In this document: positions 20,861 to 29,336 of the stretch, one piece after another
Numbering within the stretch: the first letter of the stretch is position 1
Layout: the number at the start of each line of letters is the position of its first letter
Assembly: GCF_009674625.1 (NCBI RefSeq)
Contig: NZ_WKJQ01000001.1
Coordinates: 248,001-312,000 of the forward strand
Reading direction: 5' to 3'
Origin: Haloferax marinum
Lineage (GTDB): Archaea; Halobacteriota; Halobacteria; Halobacteriales; Haloferacaceae
Length of the DNA: 64,000 nucleotides
Translations under genes and position numbers: made by a program
The notes under the pieces: model-generated
What the model was told of the DNA's origin: nothing
Databases searched by the model: none
What the model saw: only the letters and a program-made list of their open reading frames with translations

Positions 20861-21097
20861 ATGTCCGGAATCCCCTCCACCCCCGATTCGATCGCAAACG
20901 ACCTCGCGTCGGCAGTCGGTCGGTTCGCGTTCGAACCGCTCGAAACCGTCGCCTTCTGGTCGGCGGTTGCCCTCCCTCTCGCGTACCTTCCCATGCTCGC
21001 TAACGGTCTGACCGCTTCGAACCTGCCCCTGTTCGTCGGACTGTTGGCCTTGCACGCGACTGCTCTGGTCCTCGGCCGTGGTCACGGCCAGGACTGA
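20861..21097 (+). CDS. Small two-helix membrane protein, 78 residues
   Basis: A 78-residue protein starting MSGIPSTPDSIAND with two hydrophobic segments, around residues 27-46 (TVAFWSAVALPLAYLPML) and 52-71 (NLPLFVGLLALHATALVLG), and a short hydrophilic C-terminus. This predicts a membrane hairpin. TATA-like GTTATATGA lies about 30 bases ahead. A GTG two codons earlier is possible. No family is recognised. Its neighbours (purM, M50 protease) are in the opposite orientation, so it is a single-gene unit. Confidence 0.55.
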   Translation: MSGIPSTPDSIANDLASAVGRFAFEPLETVAFWSAVALPLAYLPMLANGLTASNLPLFVGLLALHATALVLGRGHGQD

Positions 21098-21344
21098 CTG
21101 CAACTCCCACGTACCTGCCCCACCCTGCCCGAACCGGCTTCGTCACGGTCCCCCCACTGACGCTCTGTGCGTCGATTCGGTCTCATCACAGTACCAGTAT
21201 CAGTCGATTCTCTCACGGCATCTTCGTCCCAGCTCCAGTTCCAGTCCCAACTCCATCTCTCGTCGACTCAAGTTCTATCGGAGTTCCTCACGTGCGGTGT
21301 GAGAATCCGTGAGACGGTGTGGCCGAGACGGCCCACCGAGACGC

Positions 21345-21968
21345 TCAGAACCCGACGAAGAGGAGCAACCCAGCCGTCAGAAGAATCGAGAGCACGAGCA
21401 CACCGGCGAAGACCGGTGTACTCCACGCTTTGACCGTTCGGCCGTCGAGCGAGGCGAACGGCAACATGTTGAACGCCGCGAGGAACGCGTTGATGACGAG
21501 TCCGCGGGCACCGATGAGTTCGAGGACGCCCGACCCGAGGACGACGCCTGCGACGAACAGCGGCGCGAACGCGACGAGGAGAAGCAGGTTCGTTACTGGC
21601 CCAGCGAGTGCGATGAGACCGTGTTCACGGTCCGTGAGCATCCCTCGGTGGTACACTGCGCCGGGGGCGGCGAAGATGAACCCGACGAGAGCACTCATGA
21701 TGGCGACACCGAGCATCCCGTAGTCGGCGCGAAACTCCGCGATCTGTCCGAACCGAACTGCGACGACTTTGTGTGCGACTTCGTGGAGGAGGAAGCCGAC
21801 ACCCGCCGTGAGAAGGCTCACGACGAGTGCGAGGACGAACGTCCCGTTTGCGAGCGACGCGAGAGCGCGCTGGCCGCCACCGGCGAAGAAGATGGCAAAC
21901 GCCACACCGAGAGCGAGCCAGGCGACGCCGAGGTCACGAAGCTCACGTGAGGAAAAGGAGATGTTCAC
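21345..21968 (-). CDS. M50-type intramembrane metalloprotease
   Basis: A 207-residue integral membrane protein of the M50/site-2-protease superfamily. The zinc motif HEVAH (62-66) lies in a hydrophobic helix, and the third ligand is likely the Asp in FNMLPFASLDG near residue 170. About five to six membrane segments are visible and there is no PDZ or CBS domain, so this is a minimal form. The gene starts with GTG inside the end of the upstream TraB-like gene (GTGA overlap), showing tight co-translation. Members of this family cleave membrane-bound regulators, but no substrate is evident. A rhomboid-like or transport role is less likely given the intact HExxH. Confidence 0.8.
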   Translation of the reverse strand: MNISFSSRELRDLGVAWLALGVAFAIFFAGGGQRALASLANGTFVLALVVSLLTAGVGFLLHEVAHKVVAVRFGQIAEFRADYGMLGVAIMSALVGFIFAAPGAVYHRGMLTDREHGLIALAGPVTNLLLLVAFAPLFVAGVVLGSGVLELIGARGLVINAFLAAFNMLPFASLDGRTVKAWSTPVFAGVLVLSILLTAGLLLFVGF

Positions 21969-23641
21969 GTGAGCGTCCTCCAGATGAGGTCGGCGCTGTT
22001 CGTCGCGCCTTCGAGCATCAGGTTCGTGACGCCGGTGACACCGCCGAGGTCTGCCGCGATGACCGGGAGGACGTACGTGACGAAGAGGAAACTCGCGATG
22101 ATGCTCCCGATGTTCGTCATCGCCACGACCATGATGAGTTTGAACAACGGCACGTCGAACAGTTGGCCGACGAGCTCGGCGATTGGCGTCTCCTCGTCGG
22201 AGAGAATCTTGTTGAGTTTCCCGATGTCACCGACGTTGACCGGCGTGTGTCGGAGCTCGACGTATCCGGTGAACCACCCCGGCGCGAGAAGCGGGTTGAT
22301 AGAGGTCATCCACGCGACGAGACCACCGACGAGGGCGGACGTCCACCGAGCGCCGGCGACTTTCGCGAGACCGGCCGCGAAGACACCGTTGATGAGGAAC
22401 CACGCGGCGAAGATGGTCAGCAGTCGTTCGTTTCCGACGCCTGCCATCGCCAAGAGGACGAAGAAACCGACGAACACTGCGGTGATGCCGAACCCGACGA
22501 GTTTCCCCCACGGGAAGCCATCTTTCTCTGCGACACCGACGAGTGACTCCATGGGCGGGAGCGTCTCGGGGTGTTCGAGATAGTTCTCGATACCGGCTTT
22601 GTGGCCCGCGCCGACGACGGCGACGACCGACTGCCCGGTCTGTCGAAGTGCGACCAGTTGGTGAGCGATGTAGGCGTCGCGCTCGTCGATGAGTGCCTCT
22701 GCACCACCGGGACTGAACCGGCGGAACTCTTCCATCATCGCGGTCACGACGTCGCCGTCGGTCAGGTCGGCCATGTCGAACTCTTCGACGTCAGTCCCTT
22801 CTGGAGGCGAAAACAGGCCGACTGCGTTGAGGACGGACCCCACGGCGACGCCAACGGTCGCGCCGGCGAGGATTCCGACGACGAGACTCCCGACGATAGC
22901 CGTCCCCAGTCCGCCGAGAACTGACGTGACGAGGCCGGTTCCGTATCCGAGTCCGAAGCCACCGACGAGACCGATAGCAGCGCCTCCGCCCAACCCCGCG
23001 ACGAGTGCGTCGTCACCATCGAGCGAGAACGACGCAATCGTGTACAGGAGGTACGCGGCGGCAGCCCCGACGATTGCACCGGTCGAAACACGAGTCAAGA
23101 AGACGTCGGAGATACCGACCACGTCGCCGTAGAGGCCGACGAGCGGGCCGAGGAAGACACCGACTGCGATTCCAGCGATGGCACCGACGCCGCGCGCGTC
23201 GGCGACACCGAACGCGAGGTCACCGACCATGCGCAACTTCTCGAGTGTCCCCATCCGACGCCAGAAGCGCTGGATGGTCGTCTGGATGTCACGGTCGACG
23301 AGTGCGACGTCGAGACCTTCTTCTTCTGCCGTCTCGACGGCGGCGAGCATGTCCGCACCGGGCTTTACGTCGAACTGCTCTCCGAGTCTCGACTGGACGT
23401 ACGAGAGCATCCAGTAGGCGATAAACTGGAAGACGGTGTTCCCGCGAAGCAGGTCGCGCGCTTCGATGTCGTCGGGGGTGCCGCCTTTCAGTTGTCGGTA
23501 TCGACCCTCGTCGAGTTCGACCGCGACAACGTCTGGGCGTTCGGATTTGACGGTCTCTTCGACCTCTCGTACGCTGTCGGCCGAGACGTGGGCCGTCCCG
23601 ACGACGTGGACGTGACCCTCGCCGGGCGACGAATCGTTCAT
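21965..23641 (-). CDS. TraB/PrgY-family membrane protein
   Basis: A 558-residue protein with an N-terminal TraB/TIKI-like domain and a long membrane region. The signature HVVGTAHVS (GTAH motif) is near residue 13, followed by RPDVVAVELDEGR and later VAVVGAGHKAGIENYL (GxGH). Gly/Ala-rich hydrophobic helices (about 160-270) interrupt the domain, and a block of six or so helices forms the C-terminus. In bacteria PrgY/TraB lowers pheromone activity; eukaryotic TIKI relatives are metalloproteases, and the conserved GTAH/His residues here fit that. The start is the ATG at complement 23639-23641, leaderless with a TATA box shared with the glycerate kinase gene. It heads an operon with the M50 gene. 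Confidence 0.8.
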   Translation of the reverse strand: MNDSSPGEGHVHVVGTAHVSADSVREVEETVKSERPDVVAVELDEGRYRQLKGGTPDDIEARDLLRGNTVFQFIAYWMLSYVQSRLGEQFDVKPGADMLAAVETAEEEGLDVALVDRDIQTTIQRFWRRMGTLEKLRMVGDLAFGVADARGVGAIAGIAVGVFLGPLVGLYGDVVGISDVFLTRVSTGAIVGAAAAYLLYTIASFSLDGDDALVAGLGGGAAIGLVGGFGLGYGTGLVTSVLGGLGTAIVGSLVVGILAGATVGVAVGSVLNAVGLFSPPEGTDVEEFDMADLTDGDVVTAMMEEFRRFSPGGAEALIDERDAYIAHQLVALRQTGQSVVAVVGAGHKAGIENYLEHPETLPPMESLVGVAEKDGFPWGKLVGFGITAVFVGFFVLLAMAGVGNERLLTIFAAWFLINGVFAAGLAKVAGARWTSALVGGLVAWMTSINPLLAPGWFTGYVELRHTPVNVGDIGKLNKILSDEETPIAELVGQLFDVPLFKLIMVVAMTNIGSIIASFLFVTYVLPVIAADLGGVTGVTNLMLEGATNSADLIWRTLT

Positions 23642-23663
23642 CGCCGGGTTTACCGGCCCACGG

Positions 23664-23670
23664 TTTTTAT
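23664..23670. promoter_or_regulatory. TATA box shared by two divergent leaderless genes
   Basis: GGTTTTTATCC lies midway between two start codons 53 bases apart. Its centre (about 23667) is 28 bases from the glycerate kinase ATG to the right and 26 bases from the TraB ATG to the left. No other TATA-like element fits in the gap. One box, read in either direction, seems to serve both genes. Confidence 0.6.
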
Positions 23671-23694
23671 CCGTGTCGGCATCTCCCACGAACT

Positions 23695-25017
23695 ATGCAG
23701 GATTTCGATGCGCACACACCCACCGCTGCTCACGAGATGGCAGTAGACTGTCTCCAAGCAGGCGTCGAGGCGGTTCTCCCCGAACGCGTCGTCTACGAGT
23801 CACTCTCGCTCGACGGGGACCTCCTCTCTGTTGCGGGTGCGACCTACGACCTCACGGCGTACGACCGAATCCTCGTCGTCGGTGGTGGAAAAGCCGGTGA
23901 CGGTGTCGCTGACGCCCTCGAAGCAATCCTCGGTGACCGAATCGACGCTGGCGTCGTCGTCACACCGAACCCTGGTGAGGGCACCCACGTCGAGCGCCTC
24001 CCCGGCGACCACCCCGTCCCCTCGGAACGCGGTGTCGAGAGTACCCGACGCATCGTCGAACTCGTCTCGAACCTCGACGAACGGACGCTCGTCCTCGCTG
24101 CCATCACCGGCGGCGCGAGCGCGATTCTTCCCGCACCGGCCGACGGCATCTCGCTTTCGGACCTTCGGCAGACCACAGACGAGTTACTCGAAAGCGGTGC
24201 GGAGATTCACGAACTCAACGCGGTCAGAAAACATCTCTCGACGCTCAAGGGTGGTGGCCTCGCCCGACTCGCGTCGCCAGCGACGGTGGTCGGTCTCGTC
24301 CTCTCGGACGTCGTCGGCAACGACCTCGGCGTCATCGCCTCTGGACCGACCGCACCAGACGAGACGTACTACGACGACGCACTCGACGTCGTGGACCGAT
24401 TCGACCTCGACGTACCGAAGTCTGTCAGAACGCGTCTCGCACGCGGGTCCGCAGGCGAGGTCTCAGAGACGCCCAAGCCCGGTGACGACGTGTTCGAACG
24501 TGTGGACAACCACGTCCTCGCCGATACGTTCACCGCGCTCGACGCCGCCCGTGACGTGGCCGACGAGCGAGGGTACGACTCGATTATCCTCTCCTCGCGC
24601 GTTCGCGGCGAGGCGCGCGAAGCGGCGAAGACACACGTCGCCGTCGCAGAGGAGGTTCTCGCGACTGGAAACCCCGTATCGTCGCCTTCGGTGATTCTCT
24701 CTGGTGGTGAGTGTACGGTCACCGTCAGAGGCGACGGCTCAGGCGGCCCGAACCTCGAGTTCTGTCTCGCGGCCTGTCCAGAACTCCCCGAAGACGTGGT
24801 CCTCGCGAGCATCGACAGCGACGGACTCGACGGCGGCACGGACGTCGCAGGTGCCATCGTGGATTCGTCGTCGGTCGACCAGCGAGACGCCCACACGGCG
24901 CTCGCGTCGAACGACGCACTGCCCGCTCTCGCGGACGCTGACGCGCTCGTCGAGACGGGACCGACCGGAACCAACGTCAACGACCTCCGTGTGTTGGTCG
25001 TCGGCGCAGGCGAGTGA
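23695..25017 (+). CDS. gckA: Glycerate 2-kinase (GckA/MOFRL family)
   Basis: A 440-residue glycerate kinase of the MOFRL/TtuD family that phosphorylates D-glycerate to 2-phosphoglycerate, linking glycerate to lower glycolysis. Typical segments are RILVVGGGKAGDGVADAL, AITGGASAILPAP, ELNAVRKHLSTLKGGGLA, GLVLSDVVGNDLGVIASGPT, ILSGGECTVTV and the final MOFRL domain with ASIDSDGLDGGTDVAGA and GTNVNDL. Length is normal. It is leaderless from the TATA box at 23664-23670. Archaea often use this enzyme in the non-phosphorylated branch of Entner-Doudoroff or for glycerate from serine or glyoxylate. Confidence 0.92.
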   Translation: MQDFDAHTPTAAHEMAVDCLQAGVEAVLPERVVYESLSLDGDLLSVAGATYDLTAYDRILVVGGGKAGDGVADALEAILGDRIDAGVVVTPNPGEGTHVERLPGDHPVPSERGVESTRRIVELVSNLDERTLVLAAITGGASAILPAPADGISLSDLRQTTDELLESGAEIHELNAVRKHLSTLKGGGLARLASPATVVGLVLSDVVGNDLGVIASGPTAPDETYYDDALDVVDRFDLDVPKSVRTRLARGSAGEVSETPKPGDDVFERVDNHVLADTFTALDAARDVADERGYDSIILSSRVRGEAREAAKTHVAVAEEVLATGNPVSSPSVILSGGECTVTVRGDGSGGPNLEFCLAACPELPEDVVLASIDSDGLDGGTDVAGAIVDSSSVDQRDAHTALASNDALPALADADALVETGPTGTNVNDLRVLVVGAGE

Positions 25018-25089
25018 CGTGAGTCGCCCGCTCCCCGAGTGACGGTACGGACAACAAGTTTGTATCCTTCGGTGTAGTATCGCTTGTAT

Positions 25090-25713
25090 ATGGCAGGTTT
25101 GCTGCCCTCCGCCCCCGACACCTCCTCCGCAGACGAATCCTCGCCGCGGGTCATCGGCCTCGGTGACGACGAGGCGTCCGACCTCCTGTCGGCGCTGTCG
25201 TCTACGACTGCGCGGCTCGTTCTCGCCGAACTCCACGAGCAACCGACGAACGCCGCGGAACTGGCCGACCGAGTCGAGACGTCCCTCCAGAACGTCCAGT
25301 ACCACCTCAGAAAACTCGAAGACGCGGGTCTCGTCGAAGTCATCGACACCGTCTACTCAGAGAAGGGCCGGGAGATGAAAGTGTACGCCCCCTCCGACAG
25401 ACCACTCGTCGTCGTCGCCGCAACCGAAGAAACTCGTTCGGGTGTCGCGAGCATCTTGAGTAGTCTGCTCGGTGGGGTCGCCGTCCTTGGACTCCTCGCC
25501 GCGTTGGTCCAGTGGTTCGCGACGCGCGGATTCGGCGGTACGGGCGCGGGCGCACCCGTCGCAGACTCCGGCGGCGCGGAGGCCGAAGCGGTGTCGATGG
25601 CCGCCGAAGCGGCCCCGGCAGTCGCACAGGGAATCCCGCCCGGTCTCGCGTTCTTCGCGGGTGGACTCGTCATCCTCCTCGCCATCGCAGTTATCCAACT
25701 GTCCCGTCGCTGA
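25090..25713 (+). CDS. ArsR-type winged-helix regulator with C-terminal membrane anchor
   Basis: A 207-residue protein joining a DNA-binding domain and membrane helices. Residues about 30-105 are an ArsR-like winged helix (SSTTARLVLAELHEQPTNAA, then TSLQNVQYHLRKLEDAGLVE). Two hydrophobic segments follow, near 122-145 (SILSSLLGGVAVLGLLAALV) and 182-204 (GLAFFAGGLVILLAIAVIQL), with a low-complexity Gly/Ala loop between them that should face outside. The layout suggests a membrane-tethered regulator sensing an envelope signal. Start at ATG 25090, with TTGTATCC about 28 bases ahead. Target genes are unknown. Confidence 0.75.
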   Translation: MAGLLPSAPDTSSADESSPRVIGLGDDEASDLLSALSSTTARLVLAELHEQPTNAAELADRVETSLQNVQYHLRKLEDAGLVEVIDTVYSEKGREMKVYAPSDRPLVVVAATEETRSGVASILSSLLGGVAVLGLLAALVQWFATRGFGGTGAGAPVADSGGAEAEAVSMAAEAAPAVAQGIPPGLAFFAGGLVILLAIAVIQLSRR

Positions 25714-25792
25714 GTGGTCTCCCTCAGAGCGGTTCTCGTTCGTTACTAGTCGTTGGGGTAACTATTCGTACTCAGCGAAACTACAGTGTAGC

Positions 25793-26236
25793 ATGAAACA
25801 CCGTGCCGTGGTCCGTGGTATCGGGGTCGGTGTCGGTGAGGACGGGTCGAACGTCCCCGCAGTCATCCTCGAAGCACGTGACGAACTCCTTCCGATAGTT
25901 ATCACGTCGGACCAGGCCCAAGCGATTCAGCTCGGCCTCTCTGGCGAGAAGTTCGAGCGTCCGCTGACGCACGATTTACTCGTGGAGATGGTCACCGAGT
26001 TCGGCGGTGCAATCGACAGCATCCGTATCGACGACATCTCCAACGGAACGTTCTACGCGAAGGTCGACGCCGAACGATACACCGACGGTGAGGCCCAGAC
26101 GTTCGTCTTCGACGCTCGCCCGAGTGACGCCATCTCGCTCGCGATTCGTGTCGACTGCCCCATCCTCGTCTCCGATGGCGTACTCGACGTTGCGGGCCAA
26201 TCTCCCGAAGCGTTCGACGTGGACGCCGACGAGTAG
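25793..26236 (+). CDS. DUF151 bifunctional-nuclease-domain protein
   Basis: A 147-residue DUF151/BFN protein. The start MKHRAVVRGIGVG is 80 bases after the previous gene. The conserved segments are LPIVITSDQAQAIQLGL, ERPLTHDLLVEM and FDARPSDAISLAIRVDCPI, which define this family. Plant and Thermotoga relatives have been linked with RNase/DNase activity, but the biochemical role in archaea is unproven. An open frame runs far upstream in this register, yet only through the preceding regulator in another frame. It is followed at 56 bases by the thioesterase, possibly in one transcript. Confidence 0.82.
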   Translation: MKHRAVVRGIGVGVGEDGSNVPAVILEARDELLPIVITSDQAQAIQLGLSGEKFERPLTHDLLVEMVTEFGGAIDSIRIDDISNGTFYAKVDAERYTDGEAQTFVFDARPSDAISLAIRVDCPILVSDGVLDVAGQSPEAFDVDADE

Positions 26237-26291
26237 TTCACTTCGGGTCGGGTCCTACGATTTCAAGCCCCTTCGGTTCGACGCCTCTCGC

Positions 26292-26777
26292 ATGAGCGAA
26301 TCCACCGCCACGCTCGCGGAGTCGCGCACCGAGATGACCGAACTGCTCCTTCCCAACGACACCAACAACCTCGGCCGCGCCCTCGGTGGGGCCGTCCTCC
26401 ACTGGATGGACATCTGCGGTGCGATTGCAGCGATGCGGTTTTCGAACCGACAGTGCGTCACCGCGTCGATGGACCACGTCGATTTCATCAGCGCTATCGA
26501 CCTGGGCGAGGTTGCGGTCATGGAGGCGTACGTCTTCAACGTCGGACGAACGAGCATCGACGTGAAAGTCGACGTCCACGCGGAGAACCCGAAGACCGAC
26601 GAAGTACGCAAGACGACCACCTCGTTCCTGACGTTCGTCGCGCTCGACGAGGAGGGAACACCGACGCCCGTTCCCCGTCTCGACTGCCCGACTGCCGAAG
26701 AAGAAGCACTCCGCGAGGAGGCCGTCGAGGCCCGCGCCGACCAGTTAGAGTCCGTCATCGAGCGGATGGAGCAGTAA
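26292..26777 (+). CDS. Acyl-CoA thioesterase (hotdog fold)
   Basis: A 161-residue hotdog-fold protein of the YciA/BACH acyl-CoA hydrolase group, expected to split acyl-CoA to acid and CoA. The family core is visible as LLPNDTNNLGRALGGAVLHW, then MDICGAIAAMRFSNRQCVTA, ASMDHVDFISAI, and the strand VEAYVFNVGRTSIDVKVDV-like region; the Asn and Asp in the first segment align with the active site of the family. The start ATG 26292 gives the normal length. Haloarchaea have ether lipids, so its substrate is likely a short or branched acyl-CoA from catabolism. Confidence 0.85.
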   Translation: MSESTATLAESRTEMTELLLPNDTNNLGRALGGAVLHWMDICGAIAAMRFSNRQCVTASMDHVDFISAIDLGEVAVMEAYVFNVGRTSIDVKVDVHAENPKTDEVRKTTTSFLTFVALDEEGTPTPVPRLDCPTAEEEALREEAVEARADQLESVIERMEQ

Positions 26778-26843
26778 CGGCAGGGAGACTGAACCGCAAT
26801 CCACCGGCTAACCCTTATCCGGGAAGACGACACACTCTCTCGT

Positions 26844-27299
26844 ATGCTCGACGTTTCAGTCCCCGACCCGCCGTCGCTTCCGAAGGTCGACCCAAACCAG
26901 TACGAAGACGCACAGGTGGCAGTCGACGCCGACTTCAAGCGAACCGAACTCGAGGAGTTCCTCGAAGCGGGAGCGTGGACCGAGGCGTTCGAAGCGTGGG
27001 CCCAAGAGACGCCCGTCACCGACGAGCAGTGGCAGGTTGTCCTCGAACTCGACTTGCTGACGTACTTCGATTTCTTCTGGGACGACTTCGCCGACAGAGT
27101 GGGCTATCACGCACCGGGCATCCCCGAAGACTGGAAGGAACGGCAGTTACACCCCAAACTGACCTCGTGGGGACAGGTGTCGTCGATAAATGCGGGCCTC
27201 ACCGAACTCGGCCAGGTGGTGTGCGACGTGCTCAAAGACGAGTACATCGACTGGGAGTCGTCGTACGAAGCACCCGACGACCTGCCGGAGTTCGACTGA
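26844..27299 (+). CDS. Conserved acidic protein of unknown function, 151 residues
   Basis: A soluble, strongly acidic and aromatic-rich protein (many Trp, Phe, Tyr; for example TYFDFFWDDFADR) with no signal peptide, membrane helix or Cys motif. No family is recognised. The start ATG has a CCTTATCC TATA-like element about 29 bases ahead, so it appears to have its own leaderless transcript. The amino-acid composition matches cytoplasmic haloarchaeal proteins, so it is a real gene rather than a frame shadow. Confidence 0.65.
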   Translation: MLDVSVPDPPSLPKVDPNQYEDAQVAVDADFKRTELEEFLEAGAWTEAFEAWAQETPVTDEQWQVVLELDLLTYFDFFWDDFADRVGYHAPGIPEDWKERQLHPKLTSWGQVSSINAGLTELGQVVCDVLKDEYIDWESSYEAPDDLPEFD

Positions 27300-27389
27300 A
27301 GACGGGTGTCCGAACGGCCGGCGTTCGACCAGCGAAAGACTGCCACTGCGCGAGAGTTCTCTCCAGCCCTCGTCTCCTGAACAAAACCG

Positions 27390-27417
27390 GTGTCTCTGGG
27401 TGACACTCTGGAGACAC
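27390..27417. promoter_or_regulatory. Inverted repeat upstream of the DUF4397 lipoprotein
   Basis: Arms GTGTCTC (27390-27396) and GAGACAC (27411-27417) are perfect complements 14 bases apart, in a stretch also rich in loosely repeated CTGGGTGA/GGGAGACA. It lies about 50 bases before a TATA-like CAAATAG (27465-27471) of the gene at 27497. An upstream regulatory site is possible. The rest of the 27300-27496 gap shows nothing else. Confidence 0.4.
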
Positions 27418-27496
27418 TTGGGAGACAGCTGGCGACCTCTGGGTGAGATTTGGGAAAACCCTCAAATAGGCACTGACGAACACCCTGCTCGTCGAT

Positions 27497-28906
27497 ATGA
27501 CGAACATAAAGCGCCGTCAGGTACTCCGTGGAATCGGTGGTGTCGCCATCATTGGTGGATTAGCAGGTTGCACAGGTGGAGACAGCTCCGGTGGTGGTGG
27601 GGCTGGAAACGAGACCCAGACCGACACCGGGATGGACACGACCACCTCGACGCCAACTCCCGAGTCGGAGATGGCGATGGTCCGTGTGGCCCACCTCTCA
27701 CCCGACGCTCCCAACGTCGACGTCTACGTCGATGGGGCCGTAGCACTCACCGACGTCCCGTTCGGTGCAGTGAGTGACTACCTCTCGGTTGCCGTCGGCC
27801 CTCACTCGGTGAAGATTACCGCTGCAGGCGACGAGTCGACCGTCGCGTTCGAAGGCGACGTCGAAGTCGCCGAGGCGACGTACACAGTCGCCGCAGTCGG
27901 TGAACTCGGCGAAGAGACGTTCCAACCGCTCGTCCTCGAAGACGACGTGTCGATTCCAGACGCCGACGTGGCGCGAGTCCGCGTCGTCCACGCCTCTCCC
28001 GACGCCCCTGCAGTGGACATCACCGCAGGCGACCAGACGCTCTTCGATGGCGTCGAATTCACCCAGTCGGGAACCGTCGAGGTACCCGCCGACACCTACA
28101 CGTTACAGGTCAGAGGCGACACCGAGACGAACGACGGCGACGCAGTCGCCGAGTTCGACCTCCAACTCGCCGGTGAAACGGTGTACACTGTCTTCGCCGC
28201 GGGATACCTCTCACCACCCGACGACGCCATGGACAAAGCCTTCCGTCCAATCGCCGTGGTCGACGCTGGCACGGGCGGCGGCGGTCTGTTAGACGTCTTC
28301 GTGCGCGCAGCGCACCTCTCGCCCGACGCACCCAACGTCGACGTGCTCGTCGACGGGGCGGCCGTCCTCACGGACGTCCCCTTCGGAGCGGTGAGCGACT
28401 ACCTCTCGTTGGTCGCAGGAACGTATCAAGTGTCGATACAGGCGGCCGGAGACCCCGACACCGTGGTCTTCGACGAGGATCTCGAGCTCGACTCGGGCGC
28501 GTACACCGTCGCCGCAATCGGTGAACTCGAATCGGGCGCGGAGAACCCCTTCACCGTCACGATTCTCGAGGACGACCGTTCGGCACCCGCTGACGACACG
28601 TCCCGTATCCGCGTCTTCCACGCGTCTCCCGACGCGCCTGCAGTCGATGTGACCGTCAAGTCGACCGGCGATGCCATCGTCGATGGGGCGGCCTTCGGTG
28701 ACACGGCGACGGTCGAAGTCCCCGCCGGTGAGTACACGCTCGAAATCCGCGGCGCGACTGACATGAACGACGGCGACGTCGTGGCCGAGTTCGACGTGGC
28801 ACCCGAAGGTGGCCGTGCGTACACTGCCATCGCTCAGGGCTACCTGACGACGGACGACGAACCCACGGACGAGGGGTTCGACCTCCAAATCGTCGCGGAC
28901 AACTAA
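27497..28906 (+). CDS. DUF4397 repeat lipoprotein, Tat-exported
   Basis: A 469-residue secreted protein. The N-terminus has a Tat signal (KRRQVLRGIGG) and a lipobox GLAGC with Cys25, so it should be exported folded and anchored by lipid. A Ser/Gly/Thr-rich linker (26-58) is followed by two copies of a roughly 200-residue unit (about 62-260 and 269-469). Each unit holds two DUF4397 half-motifs: AHLSPDAPNVDV (64 and 271) and HASPDAPAVDV/I (165 and 375). The copies are similar even in DNA. Function is unknown; such proteins are beta-rich surface components. It stands alone. Confidence 0.85.
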   Translation: MTNIKRRQVLRGIGGVAIIGGLAGCTGGDSSGGGGAGNETQTDTGMDTTTSTPTPESEMAMVRVAHLSPDAPNVDVYVDGAVALTDVPFGAVSDYLSVAVGPHSVKITAAGDESTVAFEGDVEVAEATYTVAAVGELGEETFQPLVLEDDVSIPDADVARVRVVHASPDAPAVDITAGDQTLFDGVEFTQSGTVEVPADTYTLQVRGDTETNDGDAVAEFDLQLAGETVYTVFAAGYLSPPDDAMDKAFRPIAVVDAGTGGGGLLDVFVRAAHLSPDAPNVDVLVDGAAVLTDVPFGAVSDYLSLVAGTYQVSIQAAGDPDTVVFDEDLELDSGAYTVAAIGELESGAENPFTVTILEDDRSAPADDTSRIRVFHASPDAPAVDVTVKSTGDAIVDGAAFGDTATVEVPAGEYTLEIRGATDMNDGDVVAEFDVAPEGGRAYTAIAQGYLTTDDEPTDEGFDLQIVADN

Positions 28907-29011
28907 TCCCAACGGCACCCTCGGGCTCTCCGGCACCCTCCGGCCCTCTCACCGCCTAAACATCTCAACTGGCCGATGTGCTTAGGTCCGTCTCTCGCGT
29001 AGTACGGTGAG

Positions 29012-29290
29012 ATGGAGGGAATCCTCTGGTACGTACTGACCGGCACGCGCGGTGGTGCAAACCGTATCAGAATCCTCCGTGAGCTTGCCGACCGTCCACG
29101 AAACGCCAACAGACTCGCAGAGGAGTTACGACTCGACTACAAGACGGTTCGGCATCACCTCGACGTTCTCGTCCAGAACGGGTTGGTCGAACACAGCGGA
29201 ACTGGATACGGTGCGGTCTACCTCCCGTCCGGGCAGACGAGACAACACTGGGACACTATCGAACGAATAATCGCGCAGGTAAACGAATGA
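29012..29290 (+). CDS. Small winged-helix regulator, 92 residues
   Basis: A 92-residue winged-helix protein. The HTH is in RIRILRELADRPRNANRLAE with the recognition helix near ELRLDYKTVRHHLDVLVQNG, and the wing is HSGTGYGAVYLPS. This is the ArsR/HTH_20-like type that in haloarchaea is often followed by a small membrane protein, as here (47 bases downstream, same direction). Likely it controls that partner or itself. No ligand residues are visible. Confidence 0.8.
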   Translation: MEGILWYVLTGTRGGANRIRILRELADRPRNANRLAEELRLDYKTVRHHLDVLVQNGLVEHSGTGYGAVYLPSGQTRQHWDTIERIIAQVNE

Positions 29291-29336
29291 GCATACAGAC
29301 GACGAGTGACGTGTCGAAGCGAGTGGAGCGACTGCG

